NCBI GenBank assembly: GCA_020912385.1
Contig: CP087206.1
Coordinates: 2,294,001 to 2,358,000, forward strand
DNA from: Neofusicoccum parvum
Lineage: Eukaryota > Ascomycota > Dothideomycetes > Botryosphaeriales > Botryosphaeriaceae
DNA length: 64,000 bases
Direction of reading: 5' to 3'
Shown here piece by piece: positions 23,147-34,328 of this stretch. Each line of letters begins with the position of its first letter. The first letter of the stretch is position 1. Below the pieces are notes generated by a model. That model was not told the DNA's origin. It worked only from the letters and a program-made list of their open reading frames with translations, and searched no databases. Both the position numbers and the translations under genes were made by a program.

Positions 23147-25903
23147 ATGAGTGGCCTCCCTCTAGACTACACGCCGCTCGAGTCGCTCCTGCTGTTCCAG
23201 TCCCTCGCTTGCTATGGCGTAGACCCCCAGGTCTTCGCCCGCGTCTCCGACCTGCTGCTGCGCAACGATGCCGTGAAGAGCGCCCCCGGCTTCAGCGAAG
23301 ACCGCCTGAGCCCCGATGCTCTGCGCGACCTGTACCTGCGTCTGCTGAAGGACGCCGTGCGCGACGAGCTGCAGCCCCAGAACGAGAACGAACAACCCGT
23401 CACGAACGGCGACAGCCCGTCGAGGAAGCGCAAAGCCCCCAGCCCCAGCCTGCCCTCCGTCCAGGAAGCTGCCCAGCACCAGCATCTGCTGCCTCAGCTG
23501 ATCGCGACCCTGTATGCCCGCTACCGCCACCATGCCATCGCCGAGATACGTGAGCACGAGAAGCGCTACGAACATTTCTCGCGCGAGCTGCGTGCCATTG
23601 AGAATGGACTGTGGGACGACCGTTTGCAGCGGGAACACCAGGTCAATGGCACCAAAGAGGCGCCCCAGCCCTCGCCTCCTGCTGAACCCTCGCCGATCGT
23701 TGCCCCTCCCGCCGCGGAGGTTGCGCCGCAGGAACCTCAAGGTCCGGTGAAGCCATCTCCTCAGGCTCCTCAGGCCAGTCCACCAGGCAGTAAAGAGCAA
23801 TCGCCCGACTCTTCCCAGCAATCGCAAGCACCGCGCCGGTCGTCAGCGAAGATAGAGAGCATCATCAATCATCCATCAGACACTCCGGCAAACGGAAGCG
23901 CTTCTCCACATCAGAAGCCTGCCGCGCAATCCCCCGTCCAGCCGCAAGCGCAGACGCAGCCTCCACCGCTTCAGCGAACCCCGTCACATCCACAGCAACC
24001 TCCTCAGCAGCAGCAGCAACCACAACCTGCAAGGCCTCATCCCCAGCAGCAGCCTCCACATGGACCGTATCCTTCCCCATATGGCCCGCCGCATACCCCT
24101 GCTGCAGCAGGACCCGCCCAAAGTCCTACATTGCAGAATGTGCCCATTACCTCTCGTCCCGCACAAGGTCCCCAGCAGGGTTCGCCGCAAGGCCCGCCGG
24201 TGATTCTTCCTCCGCCTTCGAACATGCAGTTCCCACCACCGCCTATGCAAGTTCCCTCGATGCAGGAAGGAAATGGAGGACCGTATCCTCACAGGCCTGC
24301 GTCTGGCTCGCCACATCAACAGCAGAGGCCTTTCCCGCCTGGACCTGCCCCTGGACCACCGCCGCACTCGCCCCATGCCTACCACCCCCCGCCTCACGTG
24401 CAGCAGCCTGGTTACTATCCGCCATATGCAGGACAGCACCCGTACCCGCATCATCAGCCGATGTACCACCCTCCGGTACAGCATCCCCCAATGCCACCCA
24501 AAGGAGGCGGTGGCGGTGTTATTCTGGAGCCCTTCCAGGTCATGGCGCAAGATCCAGTCAAGGCTCACAAAGCACAGGAAATGCAGATGCGCCAGCAGCA
24601 GCAAGCGCAAGCAGCCCGTCCGCCATCGCGTGCTGCGCCATCGCCCAGGAATATAGCTGCGACGTTAGCAAAGCCCCAGCAGATGCCTCAATACCATCCA
24701 TCTGCTGGCCCGATTCCGCCCTACCCGCATCCGAACGCAACTCCTTCTGTTCGCAGACCCCCCGTCTTGCGGATCAGCACTCGCTTTGGATCTTGGAAGC
24801 AATCTCTTCCTCCAACAGACAAGCCTGTCTCGGAATCGAATCCGACCCCGCCCAGTCCAATTACGCCCGAGAGAACCCCCGAGCTGCAATCTAGCGCTCC
24901 GCCGAGCTCTACCTCAAAGTCGAAGCGCGCTGTCAAATCGAAGGAAATGCCGGCACCGGATGCGGCTGAGACGCCCCGACCTGGCCGTGGCTCTCGAAAG
25001 GGTGCGAGGAAGGCGCGAGGGACGAGCGTTGCCTCCTCTGCTGTGACTGGATCTGTTCGTGGGAGGACCAGGAGTCATTCAGTTGCCTCGCAAGCGGATG
25101 ACCCGGCGACGGATGTAAAAGCGGAGCCGAGCACCCCAGCGGAGACAATGGAGTCGGATGCTCAGTCTACAACAGAAACGCCCACTTCCGGTGGACGGCG
25201 TACGCGACGACGAGCTGGAACCCTGCAGTCTGTTCCAGAACAACCGCAGGGAGCGAATAACAAGCGCAAGCGCGATCAACGTGAGGAGTCCGAAACCGCG
25301 GAACCGGAAGTACCCGACGTCGATTTGAACATGGGTACGCCCGGGCCGCCGAACTTTGTTATCGCGAGTCGAAACTTCGGTCGAATGAGCGTGCCCGTCA
25401 TGAATGACATCACATCGCATAAGCACGCAAGCCTCTTCTCCAACCCGGTCAAAGCCAAGGATGCGGAGGGCTACTACGACATCATCAGACGCCCGCAGGA
25501 CCTCAAATCCATCCGCGCCGCCATCACAAACGGCTCTCGTGCCGTCGCCGCCGCCACCCAATCCAACGCCGACACCCCCTCGGCGAACTCTCCGGGCGGT
25601 GCTCCGTCGACACCAACCCAGTTCCCAACCTCGAGCACCCATATCACGCTGCCCATCTCGGAAGAGCTCGTCCCGCCCAGGGGCATCGTCAACAGCGCGC
25701 AGCTGGAGAAGGAGCTCATGCGCATGTTCGCCAACGCCGTCATGTTCAACAGCGGCGACGAGGGCGTCGTGGGCGACGCGGTCGAGATGGCAAAGGACGT
25801 CGAGGCGAGCGTGACCAACTGGCGCGCCGCGGAGCGGACGAGCGTGTACGAGACGCCGGCCGAGGATCTGGACGATGGGGGCGGGAAGCGGAGGAAGCTT
25901 TAG
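23147..25903 (+). CDS. Bromodomain protein, BRD8/Bdc1-like (probable NuA4 acetyltransferase subunit)
   Basis: Intronless gene of 918 residues from the first ATG; the frame is open further upstream only without an ATG. The N-terminus LPLDYTPLESLLLFQSLACY and following helices, with coiled-coil ARYRHHAIAEIREHEKRYEH, resemble the conserved N-terminal part of BRD8-type proteins. Residues about 200-590 are a Pro/Gln-rich disordered region, followed by a basic Ser-rich part with nuclear-localisation-like stretches such as NNKRKRDQREE. The C-terminal bromodomain spans about residues 745-900: FGRMSVPVMNDITSHKHASL, then the ZA-loop KAKDAEGYYDIIRRPQDL, and FANAVMFNSGDEG with the acetyl-lysine-binding Asn. 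The domain carries an insert of about 40 polar residues (Ser, Thr, Pro, Asn). Nuclear acetyl-lysine reading within NuA4 is inferred from this architecture. Confidence 0.8.
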   Translation: MSGLPLDYTPLESLLLFQSLACYGVDPQVFARVSDLLLRNDAVKSAPGFSEDRLSPDALRDLYLRLLKDAVRDELQPQNENEQPVTNGDSPSRKRKAPSPSLPSVQEAAQHQHLLPQLIATLYARYRHHAIAEIREHEKRYEHFSRELRAIENGLWDDRLQREHQVNGTKEAPQPSPPAEPSPIVAPPAAEVAPQEPQGPVKPSPQAPQASPPGSKEQSPDSSQQSQAPRRSSAKIESIINHPSDTPANGSASPHQKPAAQSPVQPQAQTQPPPLQRTPSHPQQPPQQQQQPQPARPHPQQQPPHGPYPSPYGPPHTPAAAGPAQSPTLQNVPITSRPAQGPQQGSPQGPPVILPPPSNMQFPPPPMQVPSMQEGNGGPYPHRPASGSPHQQQRPFPPGPAPGPPPHSPHAYHPPPHVQQPGYYPPYAGQHPYPHHQPMYHPPVQHPPMPPKGGGGGVILEPFQVMAQDPVKAHKAQEMQMRQQQQAQAARPPSRAAPSPRNIAATLAKPQQMPQYHPSAGPIPPYPHPNATPSVRRPPVLRISTRFGSWKQSLPPTDKPVSESNPTPPSPITPERTPELQSSAPPSSTSKSKRAVKSKEMPAPDAAETPRPGRGSRKGARKARGTSVASSAVTGSVRGRTRSHSVASQADDPATDVKAEPSTPAETMESDAQSTTETPTSGGRRTRRRAGTLQSVPEQPQGANNKRKRDQREESETAEPEVPDVDLNMGTPGPPNFVIASRNFGRMSVPVMNDITSHKHASLFSNPVKAKDAEGYYDIIRRPQDLKSIRAAITNGSRAVAAATQSNADTPSANSPGGAPSTPTQFPTSSTHITLPISEELVPPRGIVNSAQLEKELMRMFANAVMFNSGDEGVVGDAVEMAKDVEASVTNWRAAERTSVYETPAEDLDDGGGKRRKL

Positions 25904-27663
25904 ATTAGAAACGGGTGGGATCACTGGGCTAAGATAGCATTGAAACTCGAAAGACGTAATGATATGATCGAGGGGTGCGCCGGGTGAGGCTGCCCCCCTC
26001 CCCCCGTTTTTGCACTCGCATTTTGGTTCTTGGCTGCTGTGGGTGACTGCGTCGTGAGGGTTTCTGCTAGTTGCGGAGCCAGTCTGATGCGTTTGTAGAC
26101 AGGTAGATGGGCATGAGCATGCCGTGCTCCTCTGTTCACTGCAGAATGAAGTCACTTGATGATACCGGCCCCGTTGGTCCGGGGTTGTGATTTCCCCGTT
26201 CTCTCGCCACGAGTCCCCCGGCCTTTCTCTTGGGTTCTCCTCTCTTGCCTCCATTGCAAGATAAGAAAGCTTTGTCATCAACGTCGTCCTGGCCTTCCAC
26301 ATCACATACTTCGTCAGGACTGAAACCAACCTCCTAGCAGATGAAATGGGCACTCTCGCGCGCCTTTCCTGTTTTCATCCTCACTACTGCTTTCACTTGA
26401 CTCCCGCGTTCGTCACAGCCTTTTCCTTGTCTCGATATCGGCTTCGTGTGTGGCTTGCGCTGTCTACCAGCATCTAGCAACTGTGCTCGTTTTCATCAGC
26501 GCAGTTGGCTGGTGCCGTGCAGCGTTTGGTCGGCACGGCGCCTTCTCCAGTCATGAGGCACTCGTCGATGGACGTCTGGAACCGAGCGCTAGAGGTGAGT
26601 GCGACATCTCCAAGACAGGGCAGTATAGATAGCATCCTGGCCCGGCAGAACGGCGTCGACGCCATGTTACAACGGCCCGAGCAAGCGAGTTGCGACGCGG
26701 GAAGAGATGTATGGCAGGGAGTGGGTGGCGGCGGGGCTGGGGTTGCGGGCACATGCGCCTCAGCGCTGGGCTCCGCGCATGCTTCGGGCAGGGGGTGGTG
26801 CGTGGACTCCGCGCGGTGCTTTGGCGGTTGGCGTGTTCATCTGGCGTTGTCGGGACTGCTAGCACGTGTGGCGGCGTGGCACCAGACTGTCCCGGCTGTT
26901 CGAGGACGGGCGGTTCGTGAGCAGCTTAAGTGCTGGAACGAAGGCTTTCCATGAGCAGCAGCGGAAATTCCCATTACTTGATGGCCAGTGAAAACAACAA
27001 ATCACTGGTCCTTTGGTTCGCTTGCCGGGATCTCCTCCAACTTTTTGTCTGTCGCTGCGCGCGCGGTGGGTATGTCTCGACGGCGGGTGGCCTGGTTCCA
27101 TCAAGCAGGAGACGCTTCTAAACGCGCTCATCATCTTCTGCTACTGGTGGTGAGCGCCAATTCAATGGACAGCTGAAAACTGGGCAGTGTGGCAAGACGC
27201 GAAGCATTATCTTCTCCGCCGTTCGTATCTACGGTGTCCAGAATTTCGACCAATGTTGTGGGAGCAAGGAGGAGACTCCAGAAGTACGTAGGTCATGCAT
27301 AATGATGTCTGAGAATCAACCAGTCTCGGTGACAGTCTCAGGATTTGTGGAAAAGTGAAGTCGACATCAAGGTTCCCAGGTATTCACGCCACAAACGCCG
27401 GCCTCAAACTTGTCTTGGCGCGAGTTTAAGCGCTCTCTTTTCATGTGCTGGAAGTCACTGATGACAGAGTCATGGGGTCGGGCAGACCATAAAATTAACG
27501 AGCGTATTCTTGATGAAGACAAGGAGTTGAGAAAAGTAGCCCTTCTGCTCATCTCATAAGAAAGCCAAAAACGCAACTCGAAATGATACCAATCTCGACC
27601 CTGAGCACAATTTGCAGTGTTGTCGAGTAAAGGTGCACAAGCGTGTAGCCCCACAATATTCAG
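25904..27663. other. Region without a supported gene, right of the bromodomain gene
   Basis: Begins with the bromodomain gene 3' flank. Overlapping frames at 26450-26954 on both strands have no family resemblance. From about 27.1 kb the sequence is AT-richer and stops are frequent. I see no RNA gene or transposon in it. Confidence 0.4.
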
Positions 27664-27879
27664 CTACCCAGGCCCAAGTTCACTCTCACTGAACCATTGC
27701 TTGTCCTTGCCTCCTTCCCCGCCCTTCGGAAGCCTATGAGTATGCCCGTTCTTTTCCTTCAGTTGATACTCATAGCCTGTGCTCGTCGAGCGACATTCCT
27801 TGATGGTGTATGTCTCGCCAATGTTCCCAGCGGAGGACGAGGCGATCTGAATTTTCTGTCCAACATCAAACTCAGACAT
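27664..27879 (-). CDS. Small orphan protein, possible SH3/Tudor-like fold
   Basis: A 71-residue ATG-to-stop frame with balanced composition. It reads MSEFDVGQKIQIASSSAGNI, then GETYTIKECRSTSTGYEYQL, and ends SELGPG. The alternation of short beta-prone segments (GQKIQI, TYTIKEC, YEYQLKE) resembles small beta-barrel proteins, but no family can be assigned. It stands in AT-rich sequence that is otherwise full of stops, which makes the intact frame more notable. It could be a real short gene or a surviving exon. Confidence 0.45.
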   Translation of the reverse strand: MSEFDVGQKIQIASSSAGNIGETYTIKECRSTSTGYEYQLKEKNGHTHRLPKGGEGGKDKQWFSESELGPG

Positions 27880-30800
27880 GATGGACTATTATCGACATTA
27901 GTCCTTTACGATTCGACTGTTCATTAAAAAATTAGACAACTAACTCACTTTCTAATCAGGTTTGCAACTATCAATTGACTTTTAGAGGAAATTGATCTGC
28001 AAAGACGCGTTGCGAGGATTCTGTGGGTGGATAGACAAGGTTTCGGATCTCTTTTCCTTTTAAGACCGTTCTCGTTTTTCAGCGGATGAAGAAAAGAATT
28101 TGGGCAGTCCTCTTGCGCTGACTCGCTTCTTATAATCAGAGCAGCTTCGACGGGGCCTAAACAAACTATTTTCACGTGCATACATCACAAATGCCAAACC
28201 TGCTAAGATTGCTAATATTCGTCATATATGATAAGTCGTGTGTTGAATCGTGTGCGGACATGCTCGAAAGCAGCAAGTGGCTGCTTACAAGAGCGTTCAG
28301 AAGAGAGTTTGATTGGCAGGCAGCACAGAAGGGGGCGAGGTTGAATAACAGAGAGTAAACGGGGCGTAACCAACATGGATAGTTTTTCAGGGTGGTGTGA
28401 TCGGGTATGCATTCTCTCCAATCCTACCGAATCACTTGCCTTTCATACGGTCTTGGGATATGCGGTCAGCGCGGAGAAGTTATGACTGAAATCGAGGAGC
28501 CGTGACAACGGCCACCACGTGTCCAAAGAGCTCGCATTACACTCAAGTTGAGAAGATATGGGAAAGTTCTACTGTCTTGAAATCTGAGCGAATTACGAGG
28601 GGCTGAGCTGCATGAGAGTGAACTCTGGTTTTGCAAAATCTCCTGATACTCTGAAGCCATCACAAGCGTTTACACATGTCGGCTTTCTAGGGTTACGGCA
28701 ATAGATGAGAGGCATAGTCTAGATCGTCTGTTCGACAGCAACATGTGTCAGTGTTCTAGAAGTATCAATTTGGATCCCTAGCCATACGGCATTTAAAGAC
28801 AGCGTCGCTGCCTCAGCCGCTGCTTTCTCTATCTAATGGTGGAGAGGAGGAACCATGCTATACGCTACAGCAAACAAATTCACTTGGAGGCTCGTTTGCT
28901 TCCCAGACCTTGGATTGGCCATCCTCGGGAGGGCCATTCTGCACAAGTGAACAAGGTAGGTTCATCAAGTAAAGATAAGCCGGGTCATCTGAACTTCGAC
29001 TGATGAACGTCATCGAGCTTTCCAAATAAATATCAACAAAATAGATAAATGATGGACCAGTAGCACAACTCTTAAGTGTGACAGATTTCACCCCTAACAC
29101 GGGGTAGTAGAGCCGGGAGAAACATCTAAAGCAGTGATGCCGCCGATCCCCACCAGTACTGCGCCGTAGCATCAAATTGATTCAGCAGACATCCCCAAGG
29201 CGTGGCCGAGGAATCTTCAGGGTCTTGAGCTTAGGCTTTCAAAACCAGATCTCACAAGAAGATGCACAAAGCACCGGCACAAGATGTGCACAGCCCTTGA
29301 CATTGCCTGACAGGGCTAAAGCACCTGATCAACCATATCCTCGCATTGTTGAGAGAGCCGCCGAACAGTTCAGCTTCATTGTCCACATGCTCATGACCTA
29401 CGTCAGGAAGTCTGCTGAGCAAACGTTATCGCTCTAGCAGCTTCGAGATGCATTTCTTCTAGCGGTCCGGCTGGCAGATTAGCATCCCCTTAGAGTTATT
29501 TAGCCGTGAAGGGTTCCATAAAAACCTGCTATGCCTTCCGCGGAGGGTGTCCTGCTCACTTGAGAGTCAGTACTGTTGTTTCCAGAGGAGCTGCTAGGCA
29601 CTAAATTCCAGCAGTTCAGCTAGCTTGGAGCGTCTTATGATGATGATCATCACCAATTTTCACGTATAAGCTTGTGGGACATGTTCCGGTATGTATGCGG
29701 AATTCATCTAGCGATGTGGGAGCTGATTTTCAGCATTACTGACCAACTAAGAACGTGTCACAGGCCAAGAGAGAGGGCACAGTAGTAGCTGAAGATTTCT
29801 ACTGAAAGGTAGGGTTGGGTAAAGAATGGTAGCAAGAGGATTATGTTGATTAACAGTGAGAAGAGTACGTGTAGATACTTTAAGTGACTGTAGCGCATGA
29901 ATCAAAGTCACGTGTAACGTTTGGACAGCATCGAGGAAACATGGAAAGAACCGACGGAGCTAAAGGTTTGCTCAAGACAACCTGAGAAATCTAATCAGAT
30001 TTCGTGCACGGTGTATGGATGCGTGGCCACCCAGTATACAGCCATTGGGCCGGAATTCCGGAAGCTAGGTGAGACCTTAGATCCTCTAGTGCTGTCTGGG
30101 AAATGGACGCCTTTTACAGCCCGTCTCAAAGAAAGACCTGTGATTTCCATCCCCTGAAGGGCAGCGAAAAGCCTCCGGTCCGCCGAAGTCATTCCGACGA
30201 ATTCAAGCCCGAAAATGGAGGCTGCATTCACCCAAAAAGGTTGGGTATACTTACTCAACGGTGTGGACAAGTTGCAAATAGGAGGGCAGAAGTGTGCGGA
30301 AATTAATAGCTCACGATCGAGATTGAGACCTTAAGACCGAAATGCAGATCTGGCAGACGGAATGCTCCGACAAGCAGGACGCCATGGCCAACAGTTCGAT
30401 CGGAGAGAAAAGCCGATGGCGGCGGCTTCGGCGGAAAAAATTCTGCGGCGTTTGTTTCTGTGTTGTGGGATTTGCTCGAAAAGTTCTGCCGCTGCCGCAG
30501 CTGAAAGAGTTGGCTGAGCAGGAAATTGCTGTTTTCGCGGCCTCGGATGCGGAATTTTGCGAGAGCTGAAGAAAGGCGTTGCTGGGCAGAGATGCTAGGT
30601 CATAGCGTGGTGAGATGATGGGTCGCCCGGTATGCCGATTTGTTATGATCAAGCGTGCGAAGAGTGGTGAGAGGCTAAGGATGGAGATGAGCACACCACG
30701 TGGCGGTGGAGGAATGGTGTGGCTGCCAGGGTAGCAGGTCTTCACGGCGTGCAGGTGGCTAAGGCTGGTGACTAGGGCCGATGTGGCGTGCAAGAGAGAG

Positions 30801-31963
30801 CCTAGCGGTCTGGGGATCGCAACACGCTGGGCGAGTGGCGGACAGGAGCGCGGCGGTTGAGTCTTGAGTGCGTCAAGCTGCGAGTTGACGCGGCTTGAGG
30901 CTCTCCAGGCGGGCCTTGGATCATCCCGGAGCGCCCGCTAAAACCCCCGCACTCTCGACTCCAAGACGCGAAGGCACTGGCTCGCCCGAGGGTAGCGCCG
31001 CGTCGACCAGACCCTGGCCCTGCTTTCCGCTGTCACTGCTGTCTGCGCCGCGACAGGCACGCGCAGGCCGAGGGACGACGACGGCGACTCACCGCTCAGC
31101 AGCCCGTGACAATAGCTCCCCGCCTTATAGACCGGCAGCAAGGAAGAAAGCCGTTAGCTGCAGGCGCTGGCCGCGAACAGGCAGCGTGCGTGGAGCGCTT
31201 AGGGCTGCATGGGAGTGGGCGCCAGGGCCCGAGCTAGCGGCCTCCGCATTTGCCCTCGCTCCACACCACCTCTCCGCTGCCAATCCCAACAGCACGTCGG
31301 CAGGATCAGACGGCTGCCTTGGCGGCGAATGTCCACCACTGCGTCGCGGCACTGCGACTGCGACTGCGCCGGGCGCGGCCTGGCCATGGACGCCCCCGGC
31401 CTCGCGCCCACCGGGACCTGCAGCAGGCGCCGCGAGCCTCCAGACCGCCGCAGCCACGGCGAGCGGCGGCAACTCCCTTTCTGGGGCTCGCACCGCAGCG
31501 CAGCGCGGCAGATGCACACAGCCAAGCGCGTCCACCGACCACACCACCTTCCTCGCGCCAGCCCTCCATCCGGCAAGCCCACGCTCTAAGTTCATTGTTT
31601 AAGCAGCTCCTTGCGCTCGCATGACCGACTCTTCCCCAATCGAGCCCAGCCTTTCCTAACCGGGCCCACCTCACCAGCCAAACCGTCGTGCTTCTGGCGT
31701 AGCCCTCCGCGCCCCTGCCCGAACCGCGACGAGAGATCTGCCCTGGCGGTAAAATACCGCCCGCCGCCCTCTGCAATGCCTGGCCCGAGATCCAATTGCT
31801 CCGTCGACGTTGATCGCTCTCTTCTGTCGCTGTTGTGGCCGCTCGCTGTCCGAATCCTCACGCTCGCTTGACCAACGCCTCAATTCGCGCCTCGCCGCCT
31901 TTTGACCGAGCTCACGCGTAGCGTCGCCCTCGCAGTCACACGCCTCACGATCACCAGACCATC
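27880..31963. other. Gene-poor stretch, AT-richer then GC-rich
   Basis: From 27.9 to about 30.3 kb the sequence is AT-rich with many stops; a minus-strand frame at 28858-29175 (105 residues, protein-like but unrecognised) is the only one worth noting. From about 30.3 kb GC content rises and both strands carry overlapping Pro/Arg/Ala-rich frames. The last few hundred bases hold the leader and promoter of the gene starting at 31964. I looked for transposase or reverse-transcriptase motifs by eye and saw none. Confidence 0.4.
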
Positions 31964-34328
31964 ATGACCGCCGCAGCTTTCCCCAAGGTACACATATACA
32001 CATGTCCACGCCTCGCCCTTCACATGCGCCGCGTCGCGCTGCTCTACCATGTCCTCATTCTACCGAGCCGCCCTGAGCGTTCTTTCCTCGGCACGTGCTA
32101 ACGACGACCACCACCCGCAGCGCTTCTCGTCCATCCCGGCCAACAAGCCCACCAGCACCTCAGTCACCTCGGACAAGCGCAGCACCACCTACCGGCCCGC
32201 CACCACCCACAACCCCTTCTCGTTCAACAACTACTCGTTCAAGCCCGCGCCGCAGCCGACCGCCCACCCGCAACCCTTCGACCCGGCCGACCTGACCCGC
32301 CGCCTGAACCGCTACCTCGCATCCCTGGAGTCCGCCCCGCCCAATGCGGCAGGCGCCCCTTCCTCTTCGTCAAAGCATGCCGCCTCGTCACCAGCGGGCG
32401 CGCGTCCGCCAAACGCCGCAAGCCAGCAGCAGGGCACCAACGACCGCCTGAGGCCCTCGCAGCGCTCGCAGCCCGCGTCGGCGCAGAGCCTCGCGTCGCC
32501 GGCCAGCCCCAATGTCGTCGCGAAGAAGAAGTCATCCACCGCGCTAAGGGAGCCGGCGACGCGCTCGGCAACGGACCCGCTGCCGTACTCGCGCTCGCGC
32601 CCGGACGACTGGCAGGCGCTCGAGGCGCTGCGGCAGGAGGCGCGGCGGGCGAAGCGGCGGTCGCAGGCGCTGCAAGCCAAGGGTGTGAACGCCCCGGTCC
32701 CGGCGTGGGAGCTGGCGCGGCGGTTGACGGCGCTGGCGGAGCCCAACGCGGACCCCGCGGCGTCGCTGAAGCCGCGGAAGTCGTTGCCGGACTTGAGGAA
32801 CTCCAGCAGCAAGGGGACGGCCGCGGCGGGGCAGTCGGTGCTGCGGGCGAAGTCGTCGGCGGGCAACGAGCTGCGCGTGGCGGCGCTGGAGCACGAGCGC
32901 GAGAAGGCCAAGGGCCGGAGGGGCGGGCGGCGCGCGAACGCGCACGCGGAGGCGGAGATGTGGCGGGTGTTTGTGGCGACGCAGACGGCGGCCGAGTCGA
33001 ACTCGCAGGCGATGGCGCAGGCGCATCAGCCGCGGCCGTTGCGGAAGAGCAACAGCGCGCGGGCGAGGCGGCCGCTCAGCACGACGGATCTGGAGTGGGC
33101 CGCGGGCGGCAAGGTGCTACAGAAGAGCAAGAGCAGCGGGTGCGTGGACTCGAGCAGCGGCACGGACGAGAAGAGCGACGTCTCGTCTGTCGTCGTCGGG
33201 CGGCGCCCGGACTGGAGCCAGCGCGACGAGGAAGACGAGAAGCCGCTGCACCTGCACCTTCACGTCCCCGGCTTCGGGAGAAGGTCGAGCACGATGGTCA
33301 CGGATTCCGAAAGCGGAGACGAGCGCGGGACCATGTCAGACGTCGAGGGCAAGCGGGCGAGCAGGTACAGAAAGACGACACAGCACAAGAACGACAACAA
33401 CCGAAAAAGCATCTGTGCGGGCGACGCCGCAAGAAGCGTCGCCGACAAGAAGCGCCCGTCGCCGTCCACGCTCCACATCCCCTCGAACCCCACCACCCTC
33501 ACCTCCTCCAACCGCTCCCCAACCTCCCCACCCAGCATCACCCTCAGCCCCGTCGACCCCCTCCTGCTCCCCGCAGACTTCTTCAACTCATCGCCCTCCT
33601 CGTCCTTCGACGCGAATTCGCCGGGCCCTCTCGACCGCAGACCGCATCAGAAGCCAAGCCTCGCCCCCGTCGCAGAGGTCCAGCCCCTGCCCGCCCCTGA
33701 CCGCTTCTCCAAGCGGCCCAAGTCGTTCGCCGCGCGTGCGGCGGCGACTGTGGCGGCAACGACGAAAGTAAGGGGGCAGGAGCCGGTGGCGGTGCCGTGG
33801 CCAGGCCCGGCGTCGGCGAAGTCAACGTCAAAATCGGCGTCGACGAGGGGGAAAGCCCCGCCGCCGCCGCTGCCGATTGGCACGAGGGAGCAGCTGCGGG
33901 AGAAGCAGAGCAACCTGAAACTCTTTCCCGAGGGGCCCAGGATGGTGAACAGGAGGAGCGTGACGTTTGCGGAGATGGAGGTGGTGAAGAGGGAGGAGGG
34001 GAGGCCGATGACGGCGCCGTTGACGGCAGTGCCGGCGATGGGCGAGAAGAGGGGCGTTGGGGGAGGAGCAGGCAAAGGGGAGAGGGAGAAGGGAGGGCTG
34101 CAGGTGCGGAAGGAGAAAGGGGGAGAGGTGGTTGGGGTGAGGGAGGCTCGGGAGGTGGAGGAGATGCGGAGCCCGACGCGATTGGTCTTTTGGCGGAGAG
34201 AGAGCGGGGGCGCGGCCGGGGGCGGGGCGTCGAGGGTGGACGAGGTGCTCGCGGCGGCGGCGGCGGGCGACGAGGTCGTCAGGAGCCCGAGTCGGCTGGC
34301 GTTTTGGAAGAAGGGGTCGAAGGCATGA
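31964..34328 (+). CDS. Low-complexity, probably disordered protein of unknown function
   Basis: The preferred model has a short first exon (31964-31987, MTAAAFPK) and a 133-base intron (31988-32120) with a good branch site (GCTAACGAC) and a CCCGCAG acceptor, then exon 32121-34328, giving 743 residues. Without splicing, an ATG at 32049 gives 759 residues in the same frame. The protein begins RFSSIPANKPTSTSVTSDKR and is rich in Ser, Pro, Arg and Lys, with no clear globular domain or membrane helix. Basic clusters and repeated SP/TP sites suggest a phosphorylated scaffold or cytoskeletal protein. Two similar short motifs near the C-terminus, SPTRLVFWRRESGG and SPSRLAFWKKGSKA, form an internal repeat of unknown role. 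Function is not known. Confidence 0.7.
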
